Source of the DNA: Sansalvadorimonas sp965243775
GTDB taxonomy: Bacteria; Pseudomonadota; Gammaproteobacteria; Pseudomonadales; Endozoicomonadaceae
Assembly (NCBI GenBank): GCA_965243775.1
Contig: CBDEWF010000075.1
Coordinates: forward strand, 62,001 to 126,000
DNA length: 64,000 bases
Direction of reading: 5' to 3'
The notes beneath the pieces were generated by a model. That model had not been told where the DNA came from and did not search any database. It saw only the letters and a program-made list of their open reading frames with translations. The number at the start of each line of letters is the position of its first letter. Position 1 is the stretch's first letter. Position numbers and translations under genes: made by a program. Positions 9,237 to 18,486 of the stretch are shown here, piece by piece.

Positions 9237-10409
9237 ATGAATCTAGATCTGCAAACTATTACCGCCCAGACTTTTAGAGAGCAATTTGGTTCACAGCCAA
9301 AGCAGTTTTACTGGGCACCCGGCCGTGTCAATCTGATCGGTGAGCATACCGACTACAACGATGGTTTTGTACTGCCCTGTGCCATTAACTACGGCACGGC
9401 AATCGCTGCCAGCCCCCGTGAAGACAATAAGGTATCCGTTGTTGCCTGCGACTGTGATAACGCCCTAAGTGAGTTTGAGCTCACCCTGCCAATTGCCAAA
9501 GCCGAAGAGGGTAACTTCTGGTGTAACTATATTCGCGGCACAGCTCAGGCTCTGATACAGAAAGGTCACCAGCTCCAGGGAGCCAATCTGGTTGTCTCTG
9601 GCAATGTGCCACTTGGTGCCGGCCTTAGCTCTTCTGCCGCTTTGGAAGTTGTTTCCGGTCTGGCGCTCAGCTATTTAAGTGGACTTGTCATTCCACCAGC
9701 CGAACTGGCTTTGGCGGGCCAATCTTCTGAAAACGACTTTGTAGGTAGCAATACCGGCATTATGGATCAGATGATCTCTGCCTGCGGCCAGGATAACCAT
9801 GCAATTCTACTGGACTGCCGCAGCCTGGAAACCCAGTCTATCGCTATGCCGGAAGGTGTAGCTGTAGTGATTATTAACTCCAATGTCCAGCGTGGCCTGG
9901 TGGACAGCGAATACAATACACGTCGTAAACAGTGTGAAGCGGCTGCCGCCATTATGGGTGTTCAGGCTCTTCGTGATGCTGATATGACCTTGCTGGAGCG
10001 GCACAAGGATAAGATGGACCACATCACCTTCCGCCGTGCCCGCCATGTTATTACCGAGAACGTTCGAACATTGGAGGCCAGTAAAGCTTTAAGCTCGAAT
10101 AATCTGGCAGCAATGGGTGAGCTGATGGCGCAATCCCATATATCCATGCGGGATGATTTTGAAATCACTGTTCCTGCTGTAGATACCCTGGTCGAGATTG
10201 TGGATTCCGCTATTTCTGGTGATGGTGGTGTCCGTATGACCGGAGGAGGGTTTGGTGGTTGTATTGTGGCCCTGGTTCCGAAAGACAATGTCCCCGCCAT
10301 TCGAAATGCCGTAGAAACTGAATATACAAAACATACCGGTCTAAAAGCGGATATCCATATCTGCAAAGCAGCTTCCGGTGCTTCCGTTATCACAACACTA
10401 CAGTCCTGA
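9237..10409 (+). CDS. galK: Galactokinase
   Basis: GalK phosphorylates galactose with ATP at C1. It is a GHMP kinase: the galactokinase signature GRVNLIGEHTDY is at residues 29-40, the phosphate-binding loop PLGAGLSSSAAL at 125-136, and the third motif MTGGGFGGC lies near residue 340. The 390-residue length is slightly above the E. coli protein (382). AGGAAGG precedes the ATG. It lies 21 bp after galT and 13 bp before galM. Confidence 0.96.
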   Translation: MNLDLQTITAQTFREQFGSQPKQFYWAPGRVNLIGEHTDYNDGFVLPCAINYGTAIAASPREDNKVSVVACDCDNALSEFELTLPIAKAEEGNFWCNYIRGTAQALIQKGHQLQGANLVVSGNVPLGAGLSSSAALEVVSGLALSYLSGLVIPPAELALAGQSSENDFVGSNTGIMDQMISACGQDNHAILLDCRSLETQSIAMPEGVAVVIINSNVQRGLVDSEYNTRRKQCEAAAAIMGVQALRDADMTLLERHKDKMDHITFRRARHVITENVRTLEASKALSSNNLAAMGELMAQSHISMRDDFEITVPAVDTLVEIVDSAISGDGGVRMTGGGFGGCIVALVPKDNVPAIRNAVETEYTKHTGLKADIHICKAASGASVITTLQS

Positions 10410-10422
10410 TAAGGCGGTTTTT

Positions 10423-11478
10423 ATGCTGACTGTCAGTGAAGAGTACTTCGGAGAAACCAGCGCGGGTGAAAATGTTGTTCGTACGACAATTGTCAACACC
10501 AATGGTTTAGAAGTTGCTCTGATCAACTACGGAGCCACCATTCAGGCAATACGAACCCCTGATCGTAATAGCAATCTGACCAATATCGTGCTGTCGTGTG
10601 ACTCCCTTGCCAAATATGAGCAGCAGGATGTTTATCTGGGTGCAGTAGCAGGGCGCACAGCAAACCGTACAGCAAAAGGCATGGCCGTCATCGATGGAGA
10701 AGAATTCCATCTTGCCTGCAATAATGGCTCGAATCACCTGCATGGCGGTAATACCGGATTCAACCGAAAGATCTGGCAGCAGAAAGTACACAAAGGGATA
10801 ACCTTTGCATCTGTCACAATGAGCTACCTCTCCCCTGATGGTGAGGAAAACTACCCTGGGAACCTTGATGTCTCTGTAACTTACACACTGACAAACACCA
10901 ATCAGCTGCATATTCACTATAAGGCGACAACGGATAAAAGTACTGTTGTGAACCTGACTCAGCACAGTTACTTCAATCTGGCTGGTAAAGGAAGTTGCCT
11001 GAATCACCTTCTGCAGCTTGATGCAGACTACTACCTGCCAACAAGCTCCTCAGTAATACCAACTGGTGAAATTGCAGATATCTCAAACACTCCATTTGAT
11101 TTTCGCACTCCAAAAACAATCGGTCAGGATATTCATAACTCACATGCGCAGTTAATTATTGGCAATGGTTATGATCATAATTACTGCCTCAGTGCAAATG
11201 GAGACACGCCCAAAAAGTTTGCCCATATTGTAGAACCGGAGTCAGGGCGAGTAATGACTGTTGCTACCAACCAGCCCGGTGTTCAGTTTTATTCAGGAAA
11301 CTATCTGGAAGGTACACCAGCTGAAGGCAGCAGATATTATGACATGCGGGACGGCTTCTGCCTGGAAACCCAGGCCTGGCCCGATGCCCCAAATCATCCC
11401 TGCTTCCCTTCTACAGAGTTAAAGCCAGGGGAAATTTATCACCATCACACTGTTCTGACGTTTTCCTGCGAGGAGTGA
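10423..11478 (+). CDS. galM: Aldose 1-epimerase (mutarotase)
   Basis: GalM interconverts beta- and alpha-galactose, supplying GalK with the alpha anomer after LacZ releases the beta form. Family motifs include NGSNHLHGG, LTQHSYFNLAG (substrate histidine) and the C-terminal HPCFPSTELKPGE. The ATG at 10423, preceded by AAGGCGG, gives 351 residues; the longer open frame from a GTG at 10378 overlaps galK and is unlikely. The stop codon overlaps the start region of lacZ, indicating translational coupling. Confidence 0.93.
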   Translation: MLTVSEEYFGETSAGENVVRTTIVNTNGLEVALINYGATIQAIRTPDRNSNLTNIVLSCDSLAKYEQQDVYLGAVAGRTANRTAKGMAVIDGEEFHLACNNGSNHLHGGNTGFNRKIWQQKVHKGITFASVTMSYLSPDGEENYPGNLDVSVTYTLTNTNQLHIHYKATTDKSTVVNLTQHSYFNLAGKGSCLNHLLQLDADYYLPTSSSVIPTGEIADISNTPFDFRTPKTIGQDIHNSHAQLIIGNGYDHNYCLSANGDTPKKFAHIVEPESGRVMTVATNQPGVQFYSGNYLEGTPAEGSRYYDMRDGFCLETQAWPDAPNHPCFPSTELKPGEIYHHHTVLTFSCEE

Positions 11479-14400
11479 TGCCTGTGTCTTTATCGACGGA
11501 TAGCGTAAAAACAATTATTGCACGCAGAGACTGGCAGAGCCAGAATATCACCGGTATTAACCGGTTACCGGCCCACACCCCTCTGGCAGCCTGGAACCAG
11601 CTATCGACAGCGTTATCCACAGAGCCAGAAGAGAGCTCTGGCCGCGTTTATCTGAATGGCTTATGGGACTTTTGTCTTTATTCCAAACCTGAGGAAGTTC
11701 CGGAAGAGTTTCTCCAGAAAGACTTTTCCGATAAACACTGGTCAAAGATTCCGGTTCCATCAAACTGGCAAATGCACGGCTACGATCGACCAATTTATAC
11801 CAACGTCCAGTATCCATTTGAATTTCAACCACCTTTTGTACCGGAAGAGAACCCAACCGGTTGCTACAGGGTTCATTTCCGGGCTGATCAAAGCTGGCTA
11901 AACCAGAGCCTGAGAGTTGTTTTTGAAGGTGTTAATTCTGCTTTTCACTGCTGGCTGAACGGACACTACCTTGGTTATTCACAGGACAGCCGCCTGCCAG
12001 CGGAGTTTGATTTATCCACAACCATACGACAAGGGAAAAACACTCTGTCTATTATGGTTATGCGCTGGAGTGATGGAAGCTACCTCGAAGATCAGGATAT
12101 GTGGTGGCTTTCTGGCATTTTCCGGGATGTTTATATCCTCAGAAAGTCACCAATTCATATCTCTGATTACCAAGTTAATGCCAACCCCATTCATTCCTAT
12201 AGAGATGGCAGACTGTCTCTGTCAGTTAGACTGAATCATTTTCACCCAGGCCAGAAACTCTACTGTTCTCTGTTTTCTCCTGACCAAAAAGCCATTTTCC
12301 AGCGCCAACCTGTTGTGCCATTAAACTGTCAGGATGAAAGGGGATTTACTCAACCAGGCTTTCAGTTTACGACAGAATTAAGAGATATCTGCCAGTGGTC
12401 TTCCGAGACACCTAACCTGTACAAACTTCTGTTATGGATTGAAGACGATAATAGACAGCCAATAGATATTGAATCCTGCGAAATCGGTTTCCGGTCTGTT
12501 GAAATCAAGGATGGTTTATTGCAAGTCAATGGGCAACCACTTCTTATTCGTGGAGTCAATCGCCACGAGCATCATCCAGAGCATGGCCACACTCTTTCCA
12601 GACGGGATATGGAGCAGGACATTCTGCTGATGAAGCAGCATAACTTTAATGCTGCTCGTAACTCCCACTACCCCAATCATCCGCTTTGGTATCGTTTGTG
12701 TGACCGTTATGGCCTCTATGTGGTTGATGAAGCCAATCTGGAAACCCATGGTGCAGAACCTTTCAACCACATAACCAATGATCCAGAATGGCACCAGGCT
12801 TGCGTTGAACGTATCCAGAGAATGGTTCCACGCACCCGCAACCATGCTTCTGTGATTATCTGGTCTCTGGGCAATGAGTCTGGTTATGGCTGTAACCTGA
12901 AATCCGTTTACCACTGGATTAAAAACACGGATTCAACCCGGCCTGTTCAGTATGAAGCCGGGGGTTCTGACACTGATATCACCGATATCATCTGCCCCAT
13001 GTATGCCCGTGTCGGACAGGACCAGATGCAGGGCAATGTTCCCAAACCAGCCATTGAGAAACATATCAGCCAGGCTGAAGAACGGCGGCCGTTGATTCTC
13101 TGTGAGTACAGCCATGCCATGGGTAACAGCCTTGGCGGATATGGTGAGTACTGGCAAGCCTTCCATCATTACCCTCGGCTGCAGGGCGGATTTATCTGGG
13201 ATTGGGTAGATCAGGGAATTACCAAAATCACAGATGAAGGTGAAACCTACTGGGCTTATGGTGGAGATTTTGGTGATCAGCCCAATGACCGCCAGTTTTG
13301 TATCAATGGCCTGCTGTTTCCAGACAAAACCCTGAAGCCAGCGATTCAGGAAGCTAAATATGTACATCAGTTTATTCACTTCACATTTGAGGAGAATGAA
13401 TTGTTTATACGCAACGGGTATAACTTTGATGACCTTGCCAACCAGCGCCTGTATTGGACGGTAAAGGCTGATGGCAAGGTGATTCAGACTGGTGTTGTTG
13501 ATGATATTGCGACCCCACCCGGTCACAACCGCTCTTTACCGGTCAGTATCAAGCGACCTTCACTGACGGCAGACGTTAATTATCAACTGCACTGTGAAAC
13601 CATATTAAAAAACGATACACCCTGGGCAGAGGCCGGACATAAAACCGCGCATACTCAAATAAAACTGGACTGGCCGACACCTCTCGCAATCAAGCAGTCC
13701 AGAACAAAGCACTGTATTAACTTCTGCGCTTCCGGTTCCCTGTTGGAGATTTTTTGCCCAGACAGCAACTTTATTTTCGACCGTGAAACAGCCACCCTGA
13801 AGCAAGTCATTATCAATGATCACCCCCAGTTGGGGGCACCCGTTACAGACAATTTCTATCGAGCACCAACGGATAACGACATGGTGCCCTTTGTTGTGCA
13901 GGACTGTGATGTCTACGGACGTGACTGGCTGGATATAGGGCTGGATAAGCTGGACGCCAAGAAAACCTATTTTGAATTCTGGGAACGCCCAGACGGGGTA
14001 ATCGAAGTCGAAACAGAAAGGAGTTACGGTAAAGGCCGAATCCTGGCTCGCCATCATTACCGCATCTATGACAACGGACGCTGCAATATCCGGGTGATCG
14101 TGCATATTCGCCAGGATATGCCACCTCTACCTCGTATTGGCCTGCAGATTGTTTTGAAAGATAACTGCAAATCAATTGAGTGGCTGGGCCGAGGTCCATG
14201 GGAAAACTATCCCGACCGGAAGCAGGCCGCACTGATTGATCATTACCATTTGCCACTCGAACAGATGAACACACCGTATATTGTTCCACAGGAAAACGGA
14301 GCACGTTGTGATGTTAGCTGGGTCCGGCTGCACAGGGAGGAGCAGTCTGACCTTAATATTACCAGTCACTCGCCATTTATCTTTACCGTCAGTCCCTGGA

Positions 14401-14582
14401 GTCAGGAAAACCTGCGAAGCTCCAGCCATACCTGTGACCTGAAACCGGATGGTCACACTTATCTATGGCTGGATGGTTTTCATATGGGCGTTGGTGGTGA
14501 TGATTCCTGGAGTAAATCTGTGCACGAGAAATACCTCCTGAAACCAGGGCGTTATGAATATAACTTTTCCATAGGGCAGTGA
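11478..14582 (+). CDS. lacZ: Beta-galactosidase (GH2, LacZ type)
   Basis: A 1034-residue glycoside hydrolase family 2 enzyme that cleaves beta-galactosides. The acid/base glutamate lies in IIWSLGNESGYG (Glu467 from this start) and the nucleophile in LILCEYSHAMGNS (Glu543). The sugar-binding, immunoglobulin-like, TIM-barrel and C-terminal small-chain domains are all present and the length matches E. coli LacZ (1024). There is no signal peptide, so it acts in the cytoplasm. The start is uncertain: AGGAG at 11471-11475 is only 2 bp from this ATG but 8 bp from a GTG at 11484. It is the last gene of the gal operon. No lactose permease is adjacent, so substrate probably enters by Mgl. Confidence 0.96.
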   Translation: MPVSLSTDSVKTIIARRDWQSQNITGINRLPAHTPLAAWNQLSTALSTEPEESSGRVYLNGLWDFCLYSKPEEVPEEFLQKDFSDKHWSKIPVPSNWQMHGYDRPIYTNVQYPFEFQPPFVPEENPTGCYRVHFRADQSWLNQSLRVVFEGVNSAFHCWLNGHYLGYSQDSRLPAEFDLSTTIRQGKNTLSIMVMRWSDGSYLEDQDMWWLSGIFRDVYILRKSPIHISDYQVNANPIHSYRDGRLSLSVRLNHFHPGQKLYCSLFSPDQKAIFQRQPVVPLNCQDERGFTQPGFQFTTELRDICQWSSETPNLYKLLLWIEDDNRQPIDIESCEIGFRSVEIKDGLLQVNGQPLLIRGVNRHEHHPEHGHTLSRRDMEQDILLMKQHNFNAARNSHYPNHPLWYRLCDRYGLYVVDEANLETHGAEPFNHITNDPEWHQACVERIQRMVPRTRNHASVIIWSLGNESGYGCNLKSVYHWIKNTDSTRPVQYEAGGSDTDITDIICPMYARVGQDQMQGNVPKPAIEKHISQAEERRPLILCEYSHAMGNSLGGYGEYWQAFHHYPRLQGGFIWDWVDQGITKITDEGETYWAYGGDFGDQPNDRQFCINGLLFPDKTLKPAIQEAKYVHQFIHFTFEENELFIRNGYNFDDLANQRLYWTVKADGKVIQTGVVDDIATPPGHNRSLPVSIKRPSLTADVNYQLHCETILKNDTPWAEAGHKTAHTQIKLDWPTPLAIKQSRTKHCINFCASGSLLEIFCPDSNFIFDRETATLKQVIINDHPQLGAPVTDNFYRAPTDNDMVPFVVQDCDVYGRDWLDIGLDKLDAKKTYFEFWERPDGVIEVETERSYGKGRILARHHYRIYDNGRCNIRVIVHIRQDMPPLPRIGLQIVLKDNCKSIEWLGRGPWENYPDRKQAALIDHYHLPLEQMNTPYIVPQENGARCDVSWVRLHREEQSDLNITSHSPFIFTVSPWSQENLRSSSHTCDLKPDGHTYLWLDGFHMGVGGDDSWSKSVHEKYLLKPGRYEYNFSIGQ

Positions 14583-14733
14583 CTGAACGAACAGAAATAA
14601 ACCAAACACACTAATAGATTGAGCAGTATATAAAAAAGCAAGAACTGGAAATTAATACAGAAACAACGGCTGATTTGTAAAAAAGATCGGCCACGCTCTG
14701 CCGTATTCAAGCACAAAAACTAACAGGCCAACG

Positions 14734-14749
14734 TTTGATTTACATCAGA
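14734..14749. promoter_or_regulatory. Possible CRP site upstream of mglB
   Basis: TTTGA-N6-TCAGA matches four of five bases in each CRP half-site. It lies about 80 bp before mglB, a plausible place for activation. The assignment rests on sequence alone. Confidence 0.3.
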
Positions 14750-14830
14750 TTTCTCACAGAAATTAATAGATAGCATCGCCACACAATTTATTAGATCGCT
14801 TTTATAAAATCTCTTCACCAGGAGTAGAAC

Positions 14831-15808
14831 ATGAAAAAAGCCTTTGCACTGGCCGCACTGTCCGCCGGCATTATGATGGGCTCTATTGCCCAGGCATCCA
14901 CCACACTGGGTTTCACCATCTACAAGTACGACGACAACTTTATGTCTGTTGTTCGTAAGGCGATTGAAGCTGAAGCAGAGAAGGATTCCGATATCCGTCT
15001 GCTGATGAACGACTCCCAAAATGACCAGTCCAAGCAAAATGACCAGATCGACGTTATGTTGGCCAAGGGCGTGAAAGCTCTGGCTATCAACCTGGTTGAC
15101 CCTGCTGCGGCTTCTGTTGTTATCGAAAAAGCCAAGTACGACGATGTTCCTGTTGTGTTCTACAACAAGGAACCTTCTGCGAAAGATCTGGCCAGCTATG
15201 ACAAGGCTTTCTACGTGGGTACTGAGTCTAAAGAGTCCGGCATTATCCAGGGCCAGCTGATTGCCAAGCAATGGAATGCCAACCCTCAGTGGGACCTGAA
15301 CGGTGACGGTGTTATCCAAACTGTACTGCTGAAAGGTGAGCCAGGCCACCCAGACGCTGAAGCCCGTACCAGTTACGTTATCAGCACTCTGAACGACGAC
15401 TTCAACCTGAAGACCGATATGCTGCACCTGGACACCGCCATGTGGGACACCGCTATGGCCAAGGACAAGGTTGACGCATGGTTCTCCGGCCCCAACGCTG
15501 ACAAGATCGAAGTTGTTATCGCCAACAACGACGCCATGGCTATGGGTGCTATCGAAGCCATGAAGGCTGTTGAGAAGAGCAGCGTTCCCGTATTTGGTGT
15601 AGATGCTTTGGCCGAAGCTCTGGCTCTGGTTAAGAAAGGTGAAATGGCCGGTACCGTTCTGAACGATGCAGACAACCAGGCCCGCGCCACTTTCGAACTG
15701 ACCCGCAACCTGGCTAACGGCAAGGCTGCTGGTGAAGGCACCGAGTGGAATATCGTAGAAAAGGTTGTTCGTGTTCCTTACGTTGGTATCGACCAGAGCA
15801 ACCTGTAA
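14831..15808 (+). CDS. mglB: Periplasmic galactose/galactoside-binding protein
   Basis: MglB delivers galactose, glucose or small galactosides to the Mgl ABC transporter. A signal peptide of about 22 residues ends at AQA. The EF-hand-like calcium loop DLNGDGVIQ and the sugar-binding residues of the E. coli protein are recognisable: NLVDP, GHPDAEAR, MWDTAMA, ANNDAMAMG, FGVDAL and LNDADN. The length of 325 is near E. coli (332). An AGGAG stands before the ATG. Codon use is more biased than in its neighbours, which fits high expression. It is followed by a hairpin before mglA. Confidence 0.96.
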   Translation: MKKAFALAALSAGIMMGSIAQASTTLGFTIYKYDDNFMSVVRKAIEAEAEKDSDIRLLMNDSQNDQSKQNDQIDVMLAKGVKALAINLVDPAAASVVIEKAKYDDVPVVFYNKEPSAKDLASYDKAFYVGTESKESGIIQGQLIAKQWNANPQWDLNGDGVIQTVLLKGEPGHPDAEARTSYVISTLNDDFNLKTDMLHLDTAMWDTAMAKDKVDAWFSGPNADKIEVVIANNDAMAMGAIEAMKAVEKSSVPVFGVDALAEALALVKKGEMAGTVLNDADNQARATFELTRNLANGKAAGEGTEWNIVEKVVRVPYVGIDQSNL

Positions 15809-15839
15809 TCACGGTAACTAAGTAGCTTCTGGCTATTCA

Positions 15840-15865
15840 CTGAGGGGACAAACAAGTCCCCTCAG
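15840..15865 (+). terminator. Hairpin between mglB and mglA
   Basis: CTGAGGGGAC, loop AAACAA, GTCCCCTCAG followed by TTTCAT forms a strong 10-bp stem. In binding-protein operons such a hairpin lowers read-through and stabilises the upstream mRNA, so that mglB is made in excess over mglA and mglC. Confidence 0.75.
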
Positions 15866-15898
15866 TTTCATCCCCCCTTGGACTGCTGATCAAACACT

Positions 15899-17410
15899 AT
15901 GGAAACAAAGCCTGCCCAACCATGGCTGCTGGAAATGACCGGTATCAGCAAGTCATTTCCCGGGGTCAAGGCCCTGGATAAAGTGAACCTGAAGGTGCGT
16001 CCGCACTCAGTTCACGCCCTGATGGGAGAGAACGGCGCCGGTAAATCCACTCTCCTGAAATGCCTGTTTGGTATTTATGAAAAAGACGAAGGTGACATCC
16101 TTTATCAAGGCAATCATGTCAACTTCACCTCCTCCCGGGAAGCCCTTGATAACGGTATCTCCATGGTTCACCAGGAGCTGAACCAGGTTCTGCCAAGCTC
16201 TGTTATGGATAACGTCTGGCTGGGACGTTACCCAAAGAAAGGTCCGTTTGTTGATCACAACAAAATGTACCGTGATACCAAGGCCATCTTTGAAGAACTG
16301 GATATCGACGTTGACCCGAAAGACAAGGTTGCCAATCTGTCTGTCTCCCAGAGACAGATGGTGGAAATCGCCAAGGCTTTCTCCTACGACGCCAAAATCG
16401 TAATTATGGATGAGCCCACTTCCTCACTGACAGAAAAGGAAGTGAATCACCTGTTCACCATTATCAGCAAGCTCAAGGATAAGGGCTGCGGTATTGTTTA
16501 TATATCCCACAAGCTGGAAGAAATCTTCCAGATCTGTGATGAGATCACCATTCTTCGTGATGGTCAGTGGGTGGATACCCGTCCACTGGAAGGTCTGGAT
16601 ATGGACCAGATCATCAATATGATGGTGGGCCGGGAACTGACTCAGCGTTTCCCCGAGAAAACCAACCAGCCTGGCGATGTGGTTCTGGAAGTTAAGGAGC
16701 TGACCGCTGCAAACCAGCCATCCATTCAGGATGTCAGCTTTGAACTGCGCAAAGGCGAGATTCTCGGTGTTGCCGGACTGGTAGGCGCACGTCGTACAGA
16801 TGTTGTGGAAACCCTGTTTGGTATTCGCGAAAAGAGTACCGGCACTATTGTTCATAATGGCAAGCAGGTTGAGAACCATGACTCTCACCAGGCCATTCAG
16901 AATGGCTTTGCCCTGGTAACCGAAGAGCGTCGTGCAACCGGCATCTACTCACACCTGGATATCACTTTTAACTCTCTAGTTGCCAATATCGAGAGTTACA
17001 AGGAAAAGTTCGGACTGCTGAGCAACAAGCGCATGAAGGGCGACACCCAGTGGGTAATCGACTCCATGAGCGTTAAGACACCTTCTCACAAAACCCATAT
17101 CGGTTCTCTCTCCGGTGGTAATCAGCAGAAGGTTGTTATCGGTCGCTGGCTGCTGACTGAACCTGATGTACTGATGCTCGACGAGCCGACCCGCGGTATT
17201 GATGTTGGTGCCAAGTTCGAGATTTACCAGCTGATGCTGGATCTCGCCAATAAGGACAAGGGCATCATTATGATTTCTTCGGAAATGCCTGAACTGCTCG
17301 GGGTGACCGACCGCATTATGGTGATGAGTAATGGTCACGTAGCGGGGATTGTGAATACCCGTGAAACCTCGCAACAAGAAATTCTGAATCTGGCTTCCCG
17401 TTTCCTCTAG
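15899..17410 (+). CDS. mglA: Galactoside ABC transporter, ATPase
   Basis: A two-domain sugar ABC ATPase of 503 residues. The first domain has Walker A GENGAGKST (43-51), the signature region LSVSQRQMVEIAKA and Walker B VIMDEPTSSL. The second has the degenerate P-loop GLVGARRTDVV typical of the MglA/RbsA family, signature LSGGNQQKVVIGRW and Walker B LMLDEPTRGID. It energises uptake together with MglB and MglC. It lies 90 bp after mglB, beyond the hairpin, and 13 bp before mglC. Confidence 0.96.
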   Translation: METKPAQPWLLEMTGISKSFPGVKALDKVNLKVRPHSVHALMGENGAGKSTLLKCLFGIYEKDEGDILYQGNHVNFTSSREALDNGISMVHQELNQVLPSSVMDNVWLGRYPKKGPFVDHNKMYRDTKAIFEELDIDVDPKDKVANLSVSQRQMVEIAKAFSYDAKIVIMDEPTSSLTEKEVNHLFTIISKLKDKGCGIVYISHKLEEIFQICDEITILRDGQWVDTRPLEGLDMDQIINMMVGRELTQRFPEKTNQPGDVVLEVKELTAANQPSIQDVSFELRKGEILGVAGLVGARRTDVVETLFGIREKSTGTIVHNGKQVENHDSHQAIQNGFALVTEERRATGIYSHLDITFNSLVANIESYKEKFGLLSNKRMKGDTQWVIDSMSVKTPSHKTHIGSLSGGNQQKVVIGRWLLTEPDVLMLDEPTRGIDVGAKFEIYQLMLDLANKDKGIIMISSEMPELLGVTDRIMVMSNGHVAGIVNTRETSQQEILNLASRFL

Positions 17411-17423
17411 GAGTGGTCCTTCA

Positions 17424-18434
17424 ATGGATGCAGTAAAAACATTTCAGCCGATGAAATACCTGAAAGAAGCGGGTATTTATGCGGTTCTGTTAATTCTTCT
17501 GGCCGTGATAATTATTCAGGAACCTTCATTCCTGAGCCTGCGTAACTTCAGCAATATCCTGACCCAGTCTGCTGTTCGAATCATTATTGCACTTGGTGTA
17601 GCAGGTTTGATTGTTACCCAAGGTACTGACCTGTCGGCTGGTCGTCAGGTAGGTCTGGCAGCGGTTGTTTCAGCAACGCTGTTACAAGCGCTTGATAATG
17701 TTAACAGGGTTTTTCCCGAACTGGGGGAGGTTCCTCTCGTTGCAGTTATTCTCACCGTCTGCGCCATTGGTGCACTGCTTGGTTTATTGAACGGCTTTAT
17801 TGTCGCCTATTTAAAGGTGACACCGTTTATAGCCACGCTGGGTACGATGATCATAGTGTACGGTATTAACTCGCTTTACTATGACTATGTTGGCGCATCA
17901 CCTATCGCAGGTTTTGATGGCAGATTCCGGGAATTTGCCCAAGGGTTTATCAGCATAGGAAAATTCCGATTATCGTATCTGACCTTCTATGCCATTGGCG
18001 CCATCGCCTTTATGTGGACCCTGTGGAACAAAACCACCTTTGGTAAAAACATCTTTGCGATTGGCGGCAACCCTGAAGCTGCTAAAGTATCCGGTGTTAA
18101 TGTTCCTGTAACCCTGCTGAAGATCTACGCTCTGGCCGGTGTTTTCTATGCCTTCGCCGGGATGCTGGAAGCGGGCCGTATCGGCAGCGCCACCAACAAC
18201 CTCGGCTTTATGTACGAACTGGATGCCATCGCAGCCTGTGTTGTGGGCGGTGTTTCGTTTGCCGGTGGCCTGGGCAGTATTGCTGGCGTAGTAACGGGTG
18301 TATTGATATTTACCGTTATTAACTACGGTATGACTTATATCGGTGTGAGCCCTTACTGGCAGTTTATTATCAAGGGCGCGATTATTATCTTCGCGGTTGC
18401 ACTTGACTCCATGAAATATGCTGAGAAAAAATAA
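17424..18434 (+). CDS. mglC: Galactoside ABC transporter, permease
   Basis: A 336-residue inner-membrane permease of the BPD_transp_2 family, with eight to ten hydrophobic segments starting at about residue 15. Conserved segments include ALGVAGLIVTQGTDLSAGR, TPFIATLGTMIIVYGIN and the EAA-like NNLGFMYELDAIAACVVGG. It forms the membrane channel of the Mgl transporter with MglA. It ends the mglBAC operon; a terminator follows within 25 bp, immediately before the group II intron. Confidence 0.95.
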   Translation: MDAVKTFQPMKYLKEAGIYAVLLILLAVIIIQEPSFLSLRNFSNILTQSAVRIIIALGVAGLIVTQGTDLSAGRQVGLAAVVSATLLQALDNVNRVFPELGEVPLVAVILTVCAIGALLGLLNGFIVAYLKVTPFIATLGTMIIVYGINSLYYDYVGASPIAGFDGRFREFAQGFISIGKFRLSYLTFYAIGAIAFMWTLWNKTTFGKNIFAIGGNPEAAKVSGVNVPVTLLKIYALAGVFYAFAGMLEAGRIGSATNNLGFMYELDAIAACVVGGVSFAGGLGSIAGVVTGVLIFTVINYGMTYIGVSPYWQFIIKGAIIIFAVALDSMKYAEKK

Positions 18435-18458
18435 AGCTTATCTCTCAAATTACTCTTT

Positions 18459-18486
18459 AAGGGCTGTTAATCAGCCCTTTCTCTTT
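18459..18486 (+). terminator. mglC terminator, target of intron insertion
   Basis: AAGGGCTG, loop TTAAT, CAGCCCTT followed by TCTCTTT is a standard rho-independent terminator. The intron begins right after its T-rich tail. Confidence 0.85.
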
